DNA of 64,000 nt from positions 1-64,000 of the forward strand of contig NZ_BBXE01000035.1 in assembly GCF_001570565.1 (NCBI RefSeq). The letters run 5' to 3'. The position numbers and the translations under genes were made by a program. How positions within the stretch are numbered: position 1 is the first letter of the stretch; each line of letters opens with the position of its first letter. The notes under the pieces were generated by a model. The model made no database searches. It saw only the letters and a program-made list of their open reading frames with translations, and was not told where the DNA came from. The stretch comes from Herbidospora yilanensis. GTDB taxonomy: Bacteria; Actinomycetota; Actinomycetes; Streptosporangiales; Streptosporangiaceae. Below are positions 34,463-42,993 of this stretch, piece by piece.

Positions 34463-35649
34463 CAGCCCGGCACACAGAAGGTCGGCAGCGCCGGCAGGCC
34501 GTTGACCGCCGCGCAGGAGTAGCTGGAGGTGTACGCCCCGGCGTCCATGATCTCGATGGGGTCGCCGGGGGCGAGCGAGAGGGGCATGGCGTAGTCGGTG
34601 TGCTGGTAGAGCACGTCGTCGCCGTCGCTGGTCGGCCCGGCCAGCACGACCGGCCCGTCGGGGCCGAACCCGGCGGGGGTGTGGATGCGGTAGGCGATGG
34701 TGTCGTTCTCGGTCTCGACCAGGCCGTTGTAGCGGCCGACGTCGAGGAACACCCAGCGGCGCGGGTCGGCGGGCACGCCGCCGCGGACCGCCACGACCTC
34801 GGCGCGGATCATGCCAGACGGGCCGACGAGGGATCGGCCCGGCTCGATGACCAGTCGCGGACGGTCGCGGGGTTCGAAGTGGCGGGCGAGCGACAGGTCG
34901 ACCGCGCGGGCGAACTCCTCGGAGGAGGCCGACGGTTCGCGGTAGGAGATCGGGAACCCCCCGCCGATGTCGATGACGGGCAGCCGCACGCCCTCGGGTT
35001 CGAGCATCTTGGCGATCTTCGCGGCGGCGGCGATGCCGGCGTCCCAGGCGGCGAGGTTGCGCTGCTGGGAGCCGACGTGGAACGTGACGCCCTGGGGTCG
35101 CAGGCCCCGGTCGGCGGCCTCGGCGAGCATCTCGGGCGCCGCCTCCTCGGGGCAGCCGAACTTGGCCCCGAACGGCATCGCGGCGGCCGGCGGGGTCACC
35201 TGGATGCGGCAGAACACCTTCGACCCGGGCGCCTCGACGATGATGTTGCGCAGGTCGCCGGGGTTGTCGAAGGCGAAGGTCCGCACTCCGCGCTCGTAGG
35301 CGGCGGCCACGTCGGAGCGCTTCTTCACCGGGTTGCTGAACGACAGCCGGGACGCGGGCACCCCGCGCGCCAGGCAGAGCTCGATCTCGGCGAGGCTGGC
35401 GACGTCGAAGCCGGCGCCTAACCGGGCGAGGGTGGTGATGACGCCGGGTGCGGCGTTGGCCTTGACCGCGTAGAGGATCTCGGCGCCGATGAACGCGAGG
35501 CTCATGGTCCGGTAGGTCGATTCGAGCGTCGGCAGATCGATGAGCAGGCAGGGACTGGGCGTCTCGTGACGGTCGGCGAAGGCGCGCAGCCGCACTGCGG
35601 CCCCCTCCATCGCGCCCTCGACACGTCGAGTGAGAGTCAGGTCTGGCAC
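34462..35649 (-). CDS. Type III PLP decarboxylase (ornithine/lysine decarboxylase-like)
   Basis: 395 residues, alanine-racemase fold. PLP Lys in YAVKANAAP (near residue 63), HVGSQQ, the phosphate loop GGGFPISY, EPGRSLVG, and the C-terminal GAYTSSYS are present. The active-site block is GPTSDGDDVL: Ser341 replaces the Cys of the usual GPTCDSxD. In ornithine decarboxylase that Cys governs product release. Next to speD and speE the likely product is putrescine (or cadaverine). It starts with GTG 35649 behind AAGGGGGAG. Confidence 0.88.
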   Translation of the reverse strand: MPDLTLTRRVEGAMEGAAVRLRAFADRHETPSPCLLIDLPTLESTYRTMSLAFIGAEILYAVKANAAPGVITTLARLGAGFDVASLAEIELCLARGVPASRLSFSNPVKKRSDVAAAYERGVRTFAFDNPGDLRNIIVEAPGSKVFCRIQVTPPAAAMPFGAKFGCPEEAAPEMLAEAADRGLRPQGVTFHVGSQQRNLAAWDAGIAAAAKIAKMLEPEGVRLPVIDIGGGFPISYREPSASSEEFARAVDLSLARHFEPRDRPRLVIEPGRSLVGPSGMIRAEVVAVRGGVPADPRRWVFLDVGRYNGLVETENDTIAYRIHTPAGFGPDGPVVLAGPTSDGDDVLYQHTDYAMPLSLAPGDPIEIMDAGAYTSSYSCAAVNGLPALPTFCVPG

Positions 35650-35659
35650 GGCTCCCCCT

Positions 35660-35691
35660 TACTTTCCGTGGTATATCGCCCACCGAAAGTA
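35660..35691 (-). promoter_or_regulatory. Inverted repeat in the leader of the polyamine operon
   Basis: TACTTTCCGTGG and CCACCGAAAGTA are inverted with one mismatch (11 of 12 pairs) around TATATCGC. It lies directly upstream of the AAGGGGGAG ribosome site of the decarboxylase gene. It may be a repressor operator or an RNA hairpin that controls translation. Confidence 0.6.
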
Positions 35692-35778
35692 GTCACACGG
35701 GAACCCCGATGACCATAACCTGAAGGTGACACGGACCTTACTTAGCGAATTGATAGAGCCCGGCGGTTTTAACTCTGT

Positions 35779-35809
35779 GACGGGAAGGGCAGAAGAGAAG
35801 TTTCCCGTC
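35779..35809 (-). terminator. Possible hairpin terminator after the MOSC fusion gene
   Basis: GACGGGAA pairs with TTCCCGTC across a 15-base loop, 33 bases past the MOSC gene stop on the - strand. The stem is short and the loop large, so the call is weak. The rest of the 192-base gap (35650-35841) is AT-richer than its surroundings and should hold the polyamine-operon promoter. Confidence 0.35.
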
Positions 35810-35841
35810 CGCCCATATGTGGATATTTCACCAATCGTCCG

Positions 35842-37551
35842 CTATAGATCCAGGACGACGTCCTCGCGCACCGGCGCCGAGCAGCAGATGAGCGCGTCCC
35901 CGGCCGCCGGCGGCTCCAGCGGCTCGGTCCGATAGCGGACCTCACCCGCCAGCAGCCCCGTCACGCAGGTGTGGCACACCCCCGTCCGGCACGACCACCG
36001 CACCGGCACGTCGCACGCCTCGGCCAGTTCGAGGAGACTGCCGTACTCCTCGCCCCACCGGACGGTCAGCCCGCTGCGCGCGAAGGTGACCTCCGGGCCG
36101 GTCCCCCGGGACGCCGGCGGATGCGGCCGGACGTGCCGCGCGTCCACCACACCGGGGTTGACAGCGGCCAGTGTGCCGAACAGTTCGGTGTGCACCCGCG
36201 CGGCCGGGAGCCCCGCGCCGGCCAGCGCGTCGGCCATGGCGCCCATGAAGCCGGCGGGCCCGCATATATAGGCGTCGGTGTCGGGCGTGAGCCCGAGTCC
36301 GGCCAGGCCGGCGGCGGTCGGGCGGCCGGTCTCGGCGTGCGGCGGCAGCGGTTCGCCGGGTTCGGGGGCGGTGAAGAAGACCTTCCACCGGGCGCCGGGG
36401 ATGCGGTCGAGCAGTTCGTGCACCTCGTCGGCGAACACCTGCGTCCTGACAGCGCGTGTCACGTGCAGCCACCAGACGGGCCGTTCGGCGCCCGTCTCGG
36501 CCAGGGTGTGGAGCATCGCCAGCACGGGGGTGATGCCGATCCCGGCCGAGATCAGCGCGACCGGTGAGGAGGCGTCGGCCATCGTGAAGTCGCCCCGGGG
36601 CGCGGCCACCTCCAGCGCGTCGCCCTCGGCGACCCGGGAGTGCAGGTATCCACTGACCTCGCCGCCGGGTTCGTGCTTGACGGTGATTCGATAGCCGGAG
36701 GATCCAAGCGACAACGAGTAGCTGCGCACCGAGCCGCCGGGCACCCGTACCGTCAGATACTGGCCCGGCAGGGCCACCGGCAGCGCCGAACCGTCGCCGG
36801 GGGCGAGATAGAAGGAGACGGTGTCCGCACTCTCCCGGCGCACCCGCGTGACGGCGAGCGGCCGGAACCCCGGCCACGCGGGCCGGGCGAGGGGGGCGGC
36901 GGTGAGCAGGTCCCGGAACGAGCCCTGCCAGCCGGGGCTCAGCGCCGGGTTGTCCAGCGCGGCCCGCAACCGGGCGGGGTCGCGCGGGCCGGGGAGGTAG
37001 AGCAGAGCGTCGGCCTCGGCGACCGAGACCTCCCCCGCGCCGACCGACAGGCGCTCGATGTCGTCTCCGGCCTCCACGAACCCCTCGGTGATCACCCGCA
37101 GGTAGAACCCGGGCCGCCGGTGCCCGACGAGCAGCGAGGCCATCTCGGGCACGCCCATCCGCAACCCCACCCGGAAACAGGTGACGCGCGGCTGGGTGAC
37201 CTCGAAGACGGCACCGCCGATCCGGTAGCGGTCGCCGATGCGGACCTCGTCGTCGGGCAGCCCGTCGACGGTGAGGTTCTCGCCGAACTGGCCGTAGGTG
37301 AGGTCGTCGCGGCCGAGGTGACGGCTCCAGTGGGCGTAGGAGTCGATCTGGTAGACCAGCACGGCGCGCTGCTCACCCCCGTGCCCCGCCAGGTCGCCCT
37401 GCCCGTCGCCGTCGATGTTGAGCCGCCGCACCCGCCGCGGCCCCTCGACGCTGCTCTTCCAGATGCCCGTGTGGACGGTGCGGCCCTCCCAGGGCACGTC
37501 CTTGGGCAGGCCCACGTTGACCGACAGCAGTTTTCCGACGATCTCCCCCAT
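35842..37551 (-). CDS. MOSC domain-FAD/NAD reductase-[2Fe-2S] ferredoxin fusion
   Basis: 569 residues in three parts. Residues 1-220: MOSC (YiiM-type) with 3-alpha domain, including QPRVTCFRVGLRMG with the conserved Cys125. Residues 230-460: ferredoxin-NADP reductase fold with RSYSLS (FAD) and ISAGIGITPVLAML (NAD). Residues 490-569: plant-type ferredoxin with Cys521, Cys526, Cys529 and Cys557. YiiM/MOSC proteins carry the molybdenum cofactor and reduce N-hydroxylated compounds; here the electron chain is on the same chain. The pirin gene follows upstream by 19 bases. Confidence 0.93.
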   Translation of the reverse strand: MGEIVGKLLSVNVGLPKDVPWEGRTVHTGIWKSSVEGPRRVRRLNIDGDGQGDLAGHGGEQRAVLVYQIDSYAHWSRHLGRDDLTYGQFGENLTVDGLPDDEVRIGDRYRIGGAVFEVTQPRVTCFRVGLRMGVPEMASLLVGHRRPGFYLRVITEGFVEAGDDIERLSVGAGEVSVAEADALLYLPGPRDPARLRAALDNPALSPGWQGSFRDLLTAAPLARPAWPGFRPLAVTRVRRESADTVSFYLAPGDGSALPVALPGQYLTVRVPGGSVRSYSLSLGSSGYRITVKHEPGGEVSGYLHSRVAEGDALEVAAPRGDFTMADASSPVALISAGIGITPVLAMLHTLAETGAERPVWWLHVTRAVRTQVFADEVHELLDRIPGARWKVFFTAPEPGEPLPPHAETGRPTAAGLAGLGLTPDTDAYICGPAGFMGAMADALAGAGLPAARVHTELFGTLAAVNPGVVDARHVRPHPPASRGTGPEVTFARSGLTVRWGEEYGSLLELAEACDVPVRWSCRTGVCHTCVTGLLAGEVRYRTEPLEPPAAGDALICCSAPVREDVVLDL

Positions 37552-37570
37552 ACCGGGAGACCTACCCAGC

Positions 37571-38494
37571 TCAGCGCACGCGGCCCCGCGGCTTCAGCCG
37601 CAGGGAGGGCAGTTCGGGGGCGCGGAGCGGGTCGCCGTCGTAGCCGGGCACCGGGCCGAGGGCGCCCTCGCCCCAGGAGCGGCGGAACTCGACGATCTCG
37701 TCGTGCGAGCGGCCGACGAAGTTCCACCACATGACGATGCGCTCCTCGAAGGGCTCGCCGCCGAGCAGCAGCAGGCGGGCGTCGCCGCCGAGGTCCACCG
37801 AGGAGCGGCCCGCGCCCAGGTAGAGCAGCGGCCCCGGCTCCAGCGTCGTCCCGGCGACCTGCGCGGTCCCCGACAACACGAGCGCGGCGTACTCCCAGGC
37901 GGGCTTCAGCGGCAGCCGCGACGGCGCGGACACCACGATCTCGGCCCCCGCGATGGGCGTGTGCGCGGTGGCGGGCGAGGTCAGCCCGGCCAGCTCCCCC
38001 AGGAGCACGGTCACCGAGCAACCGGGCTCGGTGAGCTCGGGCAGGTCGGGGTGGTGCTCGAAGGCGGGGGCGGTGTGCCGGGCGCTCTCGGGCAGCGCGA
38101 CCCAGAGCTGCGCGCCGTGCAGCCGCCCGTATTCGGACTCCTCGGAGTGGGCGATGCCGCGCCCGGCGGTCATCAGGTTGAGCTGCCCCGGTTTGATCAC
38201 CTGCTCGCTGCCGAGCGTGTCGCGGTGCAGCACCTCGCCCTCGACGAGCCAGCTCACCGTCTGCAACCCCGTGTGGGGATGGGGCGGCACCGTCATCGTG
38301 GCCGGTTCGGGCCCGTAGGCGTCGGCGAAGCACCACGCCCCGACCATCCGCCGCCCGGCGGTGGGCAGCGTGCGGGTGACCTTCATGCCGCGGGTCCCGC
38401 CCAGCACGACGTCACGGCCGGGCAGCAGCTCCGGTTCGCCCGCGCCCTCGCCGCCGCAGACGGCCTCCCGGGGGTCGCTTTCGAGGTTGCTCAT
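37571..38494 (-). CDS. Pirin-family bicupin protein
   Basis: 307 residues from ATG 38494. The N-terminal cupin carries the pirin metal site: PHPHTGLQTVSWLVEGEVLHRDTLG and GRGIAHSEESEY (His, His, His, Glu). The C-terminal cupin ends with FVGRSHDEIVEFRRSWGEG. Pirins act as quercetinase-type dioxygenases or redox-sensitive regulators. It lies upstream of the MOSC fusion gene on the same strand with a 19-base gap, so the two may be one operon of redox proteins. Confidence 0.93.
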   Translation of the reverse strand: MSNLESDPREAVCGGEGAGEPELLPGRDVVLGGTRGMKVTRTLPTAGRRMVGAWCFADAYGPEPATMTVPPHPHTGLQTVSWLVEGEVLHRDTLGSEQVIKPGQLNLMTAGRGIAHSEESEYGRLHGAQLWVALPESARHTAPAFEHHPDLPELTEPGCSVTVLLGELAGLTSPATAHTPIAGAEIVVSAPSRLPLKPAWEYAALVLSGTAQVAGTTLEPGPLLYLGAGRSSVDLGGDARLLLLGGEPFEERIVMWWNFVGRSHDEIVEFRRSWGEGALGPVPGYDGDPLRAPELPSLRLKPRGRVR

Positions 38495-38532
38495 GTACGG
38501 GAATCTACGCCGACGCCCGTACGAGAGAAGAC

Positions 38533-38564
38533 GAAGGCCCCGCTCGCGGACGAGCGGGGCCTTC
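38533..38564 (-). terminator. Strong hairpin terminator
   Basis: GAAGGCCCCGCTCG pairs perfectly with CGAGCGGGGCCTTC around CGGA (fourteen pairs). On the - strand it lies 14 bases after the SpdB-like gene stop and is followed by GTCTTCTCTCG, a mild T-rich tract. It isolates that gene from pirin. Confidence 0.85.
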
Positions 38565-38577
38565 GGTCGCGGCAGGG

Positions 38578-39807
38578 TCAGCCGGCGTGGGCGCCGTTCA
38601 CCGACAGGACCCGCTCGGCCGGCGGGATGGCCGGGAACTGGCCGGTGTCGACGATGCCGTGCTCCAGGTAGGCGGCCTCGATCAGCGCGTGGGCCTTGGC
38701 CTCCAGCTTCCAGAGCGAGCGGAACTCCTTGGCCATGTCGATCGGGACGCCGGTCTCGCGGGCGATGTCGGCCGCGCGGGGCACGAAGCGCTCCTCGATG
38801 GCCTGGTCCCAGTAGGCGCGGGCGGCCTTGATCCACGACGAGCGCTGCATGATGTCGACCGGGGAGGCGACGGGCCGGCGCTGCTCGTCCTCCTCGTCGG
38901 CCGGGGCCATCAGGGCGCGCACGGCGATGCTCGGCTGCTGGGGCTCGGGCTCCCACGGGACCGGCGGGTGGAGGTCGAGCAGGGCGCTGGTGTTGAACAA
39001 CGCGCCGATCTGCGAGAGCAGCGCCTCCTGGCGCTCGGCGTCGTTGGCCAGGCCGGTGTGCTCGACCGCCTGGTCCATGGCGCGGTCGAGGCGGGCCAGC
39101 GCGGCGCGCATGCGGCGCTCGGAGGCGCCGGTCTCGCGCAGGTGGCGGGCGCGCTTGGCGGCCAGGGCGACCCGGGTGAGGCGGCGGTGGGCGTCGACGT
39201 CGCTGGCGGTGCGGTCGCTCGACTCGGCCAGGCCGAGGCGGACCATCGCGCGCTCGGGGGTGAGCCGCCAGTGGATGCGGCTGCGGCCGGTGAGGCGGAC
39301 CCGCTCGATGGCCATGCCGCGCTCCCAGAGCCACGCGGCGACCAGCGGGGCGGCCAGGCGGAAGATCGCCTCGGCGAGGCTGGCGGCGTCCATCGCCGAC
39401 AACACGGCCGACAGGCCGGTGAGCACCCAGACCGCCAGGCCGTCGATGCCGGCGGCGTAGTTCTCCCGCATGTTGCGGCGGGCCCGGACGGCCGAGGTGA
39501 TGACGGCGACCTCGATGAACGCGAAGAGCAGCAGCCGCAGCGGGCCGTCGAATCCGAGGACGTCTCCGGCGAACTGCCACATGCCCTGGGCGGACACCCC
39601 GGTCGCGATGCTCGCCGCGACGATGGTCAGGATGTCTTCGGTCGGCCGGGGGGCGACGTACTTGGTGAAGACACGGCCGGCTCCGCGCCAGACGGCGCGC
39701 AGGACATAGAGCAGGATGACGAGCGCCACCAGGGCGAAGACGGCGATGATCGCCGCGCCGACCGGGTTCGCGGAGACCCAGGCGGAGACCTCTTCGAATT
39801 CAGGCAT
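38578..39807 (-). CDS. Membrane protein resembling SpdB/DUF2637 spread proteins
   Basis: 409 residues from ATG 39807 (ATG 39816 is possible). One N-terminal membrane span is followed by a four-span block (about 75-190: ILTIVAASIATGVSAQGMW ... LLLFAFIEVAVITSAVRARR ... GIDGLAVWVLTGLSAVLSA), reminiscent of DUF2637/SpdB proteins of actinobacterial plasmid spread. The rest is a charged, largely helical cytoplasmic tail with IHWRLTPERAMVRLGLAE. No plasmid or integration genes are near, so a chromosomal housekeeping or regulatory role is as likely. It is divergent from an ECF sigma factor. Confidence 0.6.
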   Translation of the reverse strand: MPEFEEVSAWVSANPVGAAIIAVFALVALVILLYVLRAVWRGAGRVFTKYVAPRPTEDILTIVAASIATGVSAQGMWQFAGDVLGFDGPLRLLLFAFIEVAVITSAVRARRNMRENYAAGIDGLAVWVLTGLSAVLSAMDAASLAEAIFRLAAPLVAAWLWERGMAIERVRLTGRSRIHWRLTPERAMVRLGLAESSDRTASDVDAHRRLTRVALAAKRARHLRETGASERRMRAALARLDRAMDQAVEHTGLANDAERQEALLSQIGALFNTSALLDLHPPVPWEPEPQQPSIAVRALMAPADEEDEQRRPVASPVDIMQRSSWIKAARAYWDQAIEERFVPRAADIARETGVPIDMAKEFRSLWKLEAKAHALIEAAYLEHGIVDTGQFPAIPPAERVLSVNGAHAG

Positions 39808-39843
39808 ACGAACCATCAATCTCGACGTCCGACGGTATAACGA

Positions 39844-39866
39844 CGCGATCATTCCAGAATGTCGCG
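39844..39866. promoter_or_regulatory. Inverted repeat between the membrane-protein and sigma genes
   Basis: CGCGA-T-CATTC and GAATG-TCGCG are inverted around CA (ten pairs with one extra T). A second smaller dyad, CCCCTGTGACAGCGGGG, follows at about 39885-39901. The 188-base divergent region holds both promoters, so these dyads are candidate operators. Confidence 0.4.
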
Positions 39867-39995
39867 TGCCACGCGCACGAAACCCCTGTGACAGCGGGGA
39901 AATCGGTGATTCCAGCCTCCTGTGGCGGGCACGCTCATCGGGTACCGAACCGGCCCGAATCGTTGTTAGATGGCCCTCGGCGGAGGAGGACACGA

Positions 39996-40556
39996 ATGGA
40001 CGTCGCCGACCTCGTCAAAGGGGCCGCCGGTGGAGACGAGACCGCTTGGAACGCTCTCGTGGCCCGGTTCACCGGGTTGCTGTGGGCGGTGACGGCCGGG
40101 TTCGGGCTGGGCGACGACGACCGGCGCGACGTCGTGCAGGAGGCCTGGTTACGGCTGGCCGAGCGGCTCGACCGGATCGAGCAGCCCGACAAGGTCGGCG
40201 GCTGGCTGGCCACGACCGCCCGGCGCGAGGCGCTGCGGCTGGCGAAGGCGGCGGGCCGGGTGACCCCGGCCGGAGACGGCTTCCTCGCCGACGTCCGCTC
40301 GCCCGACCGCACCCCCGAGCAGGTCCTGCTCGACGCCGAGCAGGCGGCGCTCGACGCCGCGCGGGCGGCCCGGCTGCTGGCGGCGTTCGAGCAGCTCGGG
40401 CAACGCTGCCGCGACCTGCTGCGGATCCTGTCGGCGACGCCGCCGCCCAGTTACCTGGAGATCGCGGCCACCCTCGACATGCCGGTCGGCAGCATCGGGC
40501 CGACCCGGGCCCGCTGCCTGAAGTCGCTGCGCGCCAAACTCGGCGGCCCCGAGTAG
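39996..40556 (+). CDS. ECF-type RNA polymerase sigma factor
   Basis: 186 residues from ATG 39996, fixed by GGAGGAGG. Region 2 (WNALVARFTGLLWAVTAG then DVVQEAWLRLAERL) and region 4 (CRDLLRILSATPPPSYLEIAATLDMPVGSIGPTRARCL, shown here in parts) are complete. There is no adjacent anti-sigma gene. Codon 52 is a rare TTA Leu, so translation may depend on the bldA-type tRNA. The LAL regulator starts 34 bases downstream. Confidence 0.92.
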   Translation: MDVADLVKGAAGGDETAWNALVARFTGLLWAVTAGFGLGDDDRRDVVQEAWLRLAERLDRIEQPDKVGGWLATTARREALRLAKAAGRVTPAGDGFLADVRSPDRTPEQVLLDAEQAALDAARAARLLAAFEQLGQRCRDLLRILSATPPPSYLEIAATLDMPVGSIGPTRARCLKSLRAKLGGPE

Positions 40557-40590
40557 GTATCAGGAGCGGCCGGTCACCCTCCTACCTTCC

Positions 40591-42993
40591 GTGACAATCG
40601 TGTCTGAACTGAGGGCCGCCTTCGTCGGACGTGACCGCGAACGGGCCGCCCTCCACGCGTGCGCCGACCGGGCCCGCTCGGGCCGCCCGGCGCTGGTCCT
40701 GGTCGACGGGCCGCCGGGGGTCGGCAAGACCGCGCTGGTCCGCAGCGCGCTGGAGGGCTTCCGGGTGCTCGCCGCGAGCGGCGATCCCCTCGAAAGCTCC
40801 TTCGATTACGGCTTCGCCCAGCAGTGGCTCCACGACGACGCCTCGGGCGACCCCATGGACGTCGGCGCCCGCCTGCTGGGCGTGCTGACCGGTTCGGCGG
40901 AGCCGGTGGCCCTGGTGGCCGACGACGCGCAGTGGGCCGATCCCCCGTCGGTGCGGGCGCTGGCGTTCGCGCTGCGCCGCCTGCACACCGGCAACGTGCT
41001 GGTCGTCGTGGTCACCCGGGACGAACCGCCCGACGGGCTGCGGCGGCTGTTCCGCGACGCGACCCGGTTGTCGCTGACCGGGCTGAGCGCGGCCGAACTG
41101 GGGGAACTCGCCGCGAACCTGTGCCCGGTGCCCCTGGGGGCGGCGGCGCTGGCCCGGTTGCGGACGCACACCGGCGGTTCCCCGCTGCACGCCGAGGCGC
41201 TGCTCCGGCAGGCCCCGCCCGGCGTGCTGGCCGACCCCATGGGGCCGCTGCCCGCGCCGCGGGGGCACGCGATGGACGTACAGGACCGGCTCGGACGGCT
41301 CGACGAGCGGACCCGCGCGCTGGTCCGGGCGGCGAGTGTGCTCGGCGAGGAGGGCCCGCTCTGGCAGGCCGAACGGCTCGCCGGCACCCCCGGCGCGATC
41401 CTGCTGCTCGACGGGGCGGTGACGGCCGGGCTGCTGGTCCACCGGGTCGGCGGGGAGCTCCTGGTGGGCTTCCCCGATCCGCTGACCAGGGCGGCGGTCT
41501 ACGAGGGGCTGCGGCCGGGCGAGCGGGCGCGGCTGCACCTGGAGGCCGCCGCCATCTGCCCCGACCCGGTCGACCGGCTGCGGCATCGCATCAGCGCGGT
41601 CTCCCGCGCCGACGACGCGTTCGCCCGGGAGGTGGCCGCCTTCGCACGGGAGCAGGGGGCGGCCGGGAACTGGGAGGTGGCGGCCGACCACCTGGAGCGC
41701 GCCGCCCGGCTGACCGCGTCGGCGCGCGAGCGCGGGGTGCCGCGGGCGGAGGCGGTGCACGCGCTGCTGCTCGCCGGGCAGCCCGGCCGGGCCGCCGAGC
41801 TCGCGCGGGAGCCCAACGCCCATCCGGGCGCGCGGGCGTTCGCGGCGGGGCTCGTGGCGGAGGCGTGCGGGGACGGCGGTCGGGCGCGGAGCCTGCTCGA
41901 ACGGGCCTGGCACGACCGGGAGCCGTCCTTCGAGGGCGCGGTCGCGACGGCGCTGGCGCGCCTGCACCTGTCCGACGGCCGGATGCACGAAGGCCATCGG
42001 TGGGCGCTGCGGGCGTCGGGGCCGGGCGCCGGCTTCGTCCAGGCGGTCTCCCGGTTCGCCGCCGGGCGGCAGGACGAGGTCCTGGACCTCCGGCTGCCGG
42101 ACCCGGCGGTGGCCTCGCCCGGGGAGCTCGACCTGCTGACCGGCCGCGCGGCGGCGCGGCTCTGGACGGGCGACGCGTCCGGGGCCCTGGCCGACCTGAG
42201 GGGGGTCCCCGGCGCGGTGGCCGAGACGCTGCGGTGCCTCGCGGAGGTGCGGGCGGGGGCCTGGGACGACGCGCTCTCCCGCCCCCGGGGGACCTGGACC
42301 GCGCCCTACACCGTGGCGGCGCAGGCCATGGTCCACGCCGCGCGGGGCGAGGTCGCGACCGCCCGGACGCTGCTCTCGCACGGGCTGGGCGCCGTGAGCG
42401 GGCTGGCCCGGATGTTCCTCGACGCGGCGGCGGCGTTCGCCGACCAGGTCGAGGCCGGCACCCCCGATCCCGCGATTTCGCCCGACGCCGGATTCGCCGC
42501 TTGCGGGTGGATGTTGCCGATGGCGGAGGGCGGGCCGCGGGTCCGGGCGGGGGTGGCGGCCGCGTGCGGGGAGGGCGCGGCGGCGGCGCCGCTGTTCGAG
42601 GAGGCGGTGCGGTCCCCCGATCCGTTCGAGCGGGCGCGGGCCGAGTTCGCCTACGGCTCGTTCCTGCGCAGGTCGGGGCGGCGCACCGACGCGGCGGTCC
42701 GGCTGCGCGCCGCCCGCGACGGGTTCCGGGCGCTCGGGGCCACACCCTTCCTGGAACGGTCCATGCGCGAGCTGGCCGCGTGCGGGAGATCGAACGACGC
42801 GCTGACGGCCCAGGAGAGCACGGTCGCCGGGCTGGTGGTGGCGGGGCTGACCAACAAGGAGATCGCCCGGCGGCTGACGCTCAGCGTGAAGACGGTCGAA
42901 TATCACCTGTCGAACGTGTTCGCGAAGCTGGGGGTGTCCTCCCGGACCGCTCTGGTGGCGCGGCTGGTGCGGGGTCAGCCCCTGCGGGCGTAG
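40591..42993 (+). CDS. LAL-type LuxR regulator with AAA ATPase domain
   Basis: 800 residues. N-terminal Walker A GPPGVGKTAL (about 41-50) and Walker B VALVADDAQWAD (near 105), a long helical sensor region, and a C-terminal LuxR helix-turn-helix (LTAQESTVAGLVVAGLTNKE ... VKTVEYHLSNVFAKLGVSSR). This is the LAL (MalT-like) architecture, usually a pathway activator. The start is GTG 40591 or GTG 40600; no clear SD. It may be co-transcribed with the sigma factor. The 3' end overlaps the convergent ABC ATPase gene by 19 bases. Confidence 0.92.
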   Translation: MTIVSELRAAFVGRDRERAALHACADRARSGRPALVLVDGPPGVGKTALVRSALEGFRVLAASGDPLESSFDYGFAQQWLHDDASGDPMDVGARLLGVLTGSAEPVALVADDAQWADPPSVRALAFALRRLHTGNVLVVVVTRDEPPDGLRRLFRDATRLSLTGLSAAELGELAANLCPVPLGAAALARLRTHTGGSPLHAEALLRQAPPGVLADPMGPLPAPRGHAMDVQDRLGRLDERTRALVRAASVLGEEGPLWQAERLAGTPGAILLLDGAVTAGLLVHRVGGELLVGFPDPLTRAAVYEGLRPGERARLHLEAAAICPDPVDRLRHRISAVSRADDAFAREVAAFAREQGAAGNWEVAADHLERAARLTASARERGVPRAEAVHALLLAGQPGRAAELAREPNAHPGARAFAAGLVAEACGDGGRARSLLERAWHDREPSFEGAVATALARLHLSDGRMHEGHRWALRASGPGAGFVQAVSRFAAGRQDEVLDLRLPDPAVASPGELDLLTGRAAARLWTGDASGALADLRGVPGAVAETLRCLAEVRAGAWDDALSRPRGTWTAPYTVAAQAMVHAARGEVATARTLLSHGLGAVSGLARMFLDAAAAFADQVEAGTPDPAISPDAGFAACGWMLPMAEGGPRVRAGVAAACGEGAAAAPLFEEAVRSPDPFERARAEFAYGSFLRRSGRRTDAAVRLRAARDGFRALGATPFLERSMRELAACGRSNDALTAQESTVAGLVVAGLTNKEIARRLTLSVKTVEYHLSNVFAKLGVSSRTALVARLVRGQPLRA

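Noticed and set aside
35700-35740. An iron-box-like AAGGT...ACCTT dyad upstream of the polyamine operon
   Set aside because: It matches the 19-base iron box poorly and is in a leader with no iron-uptake gene.
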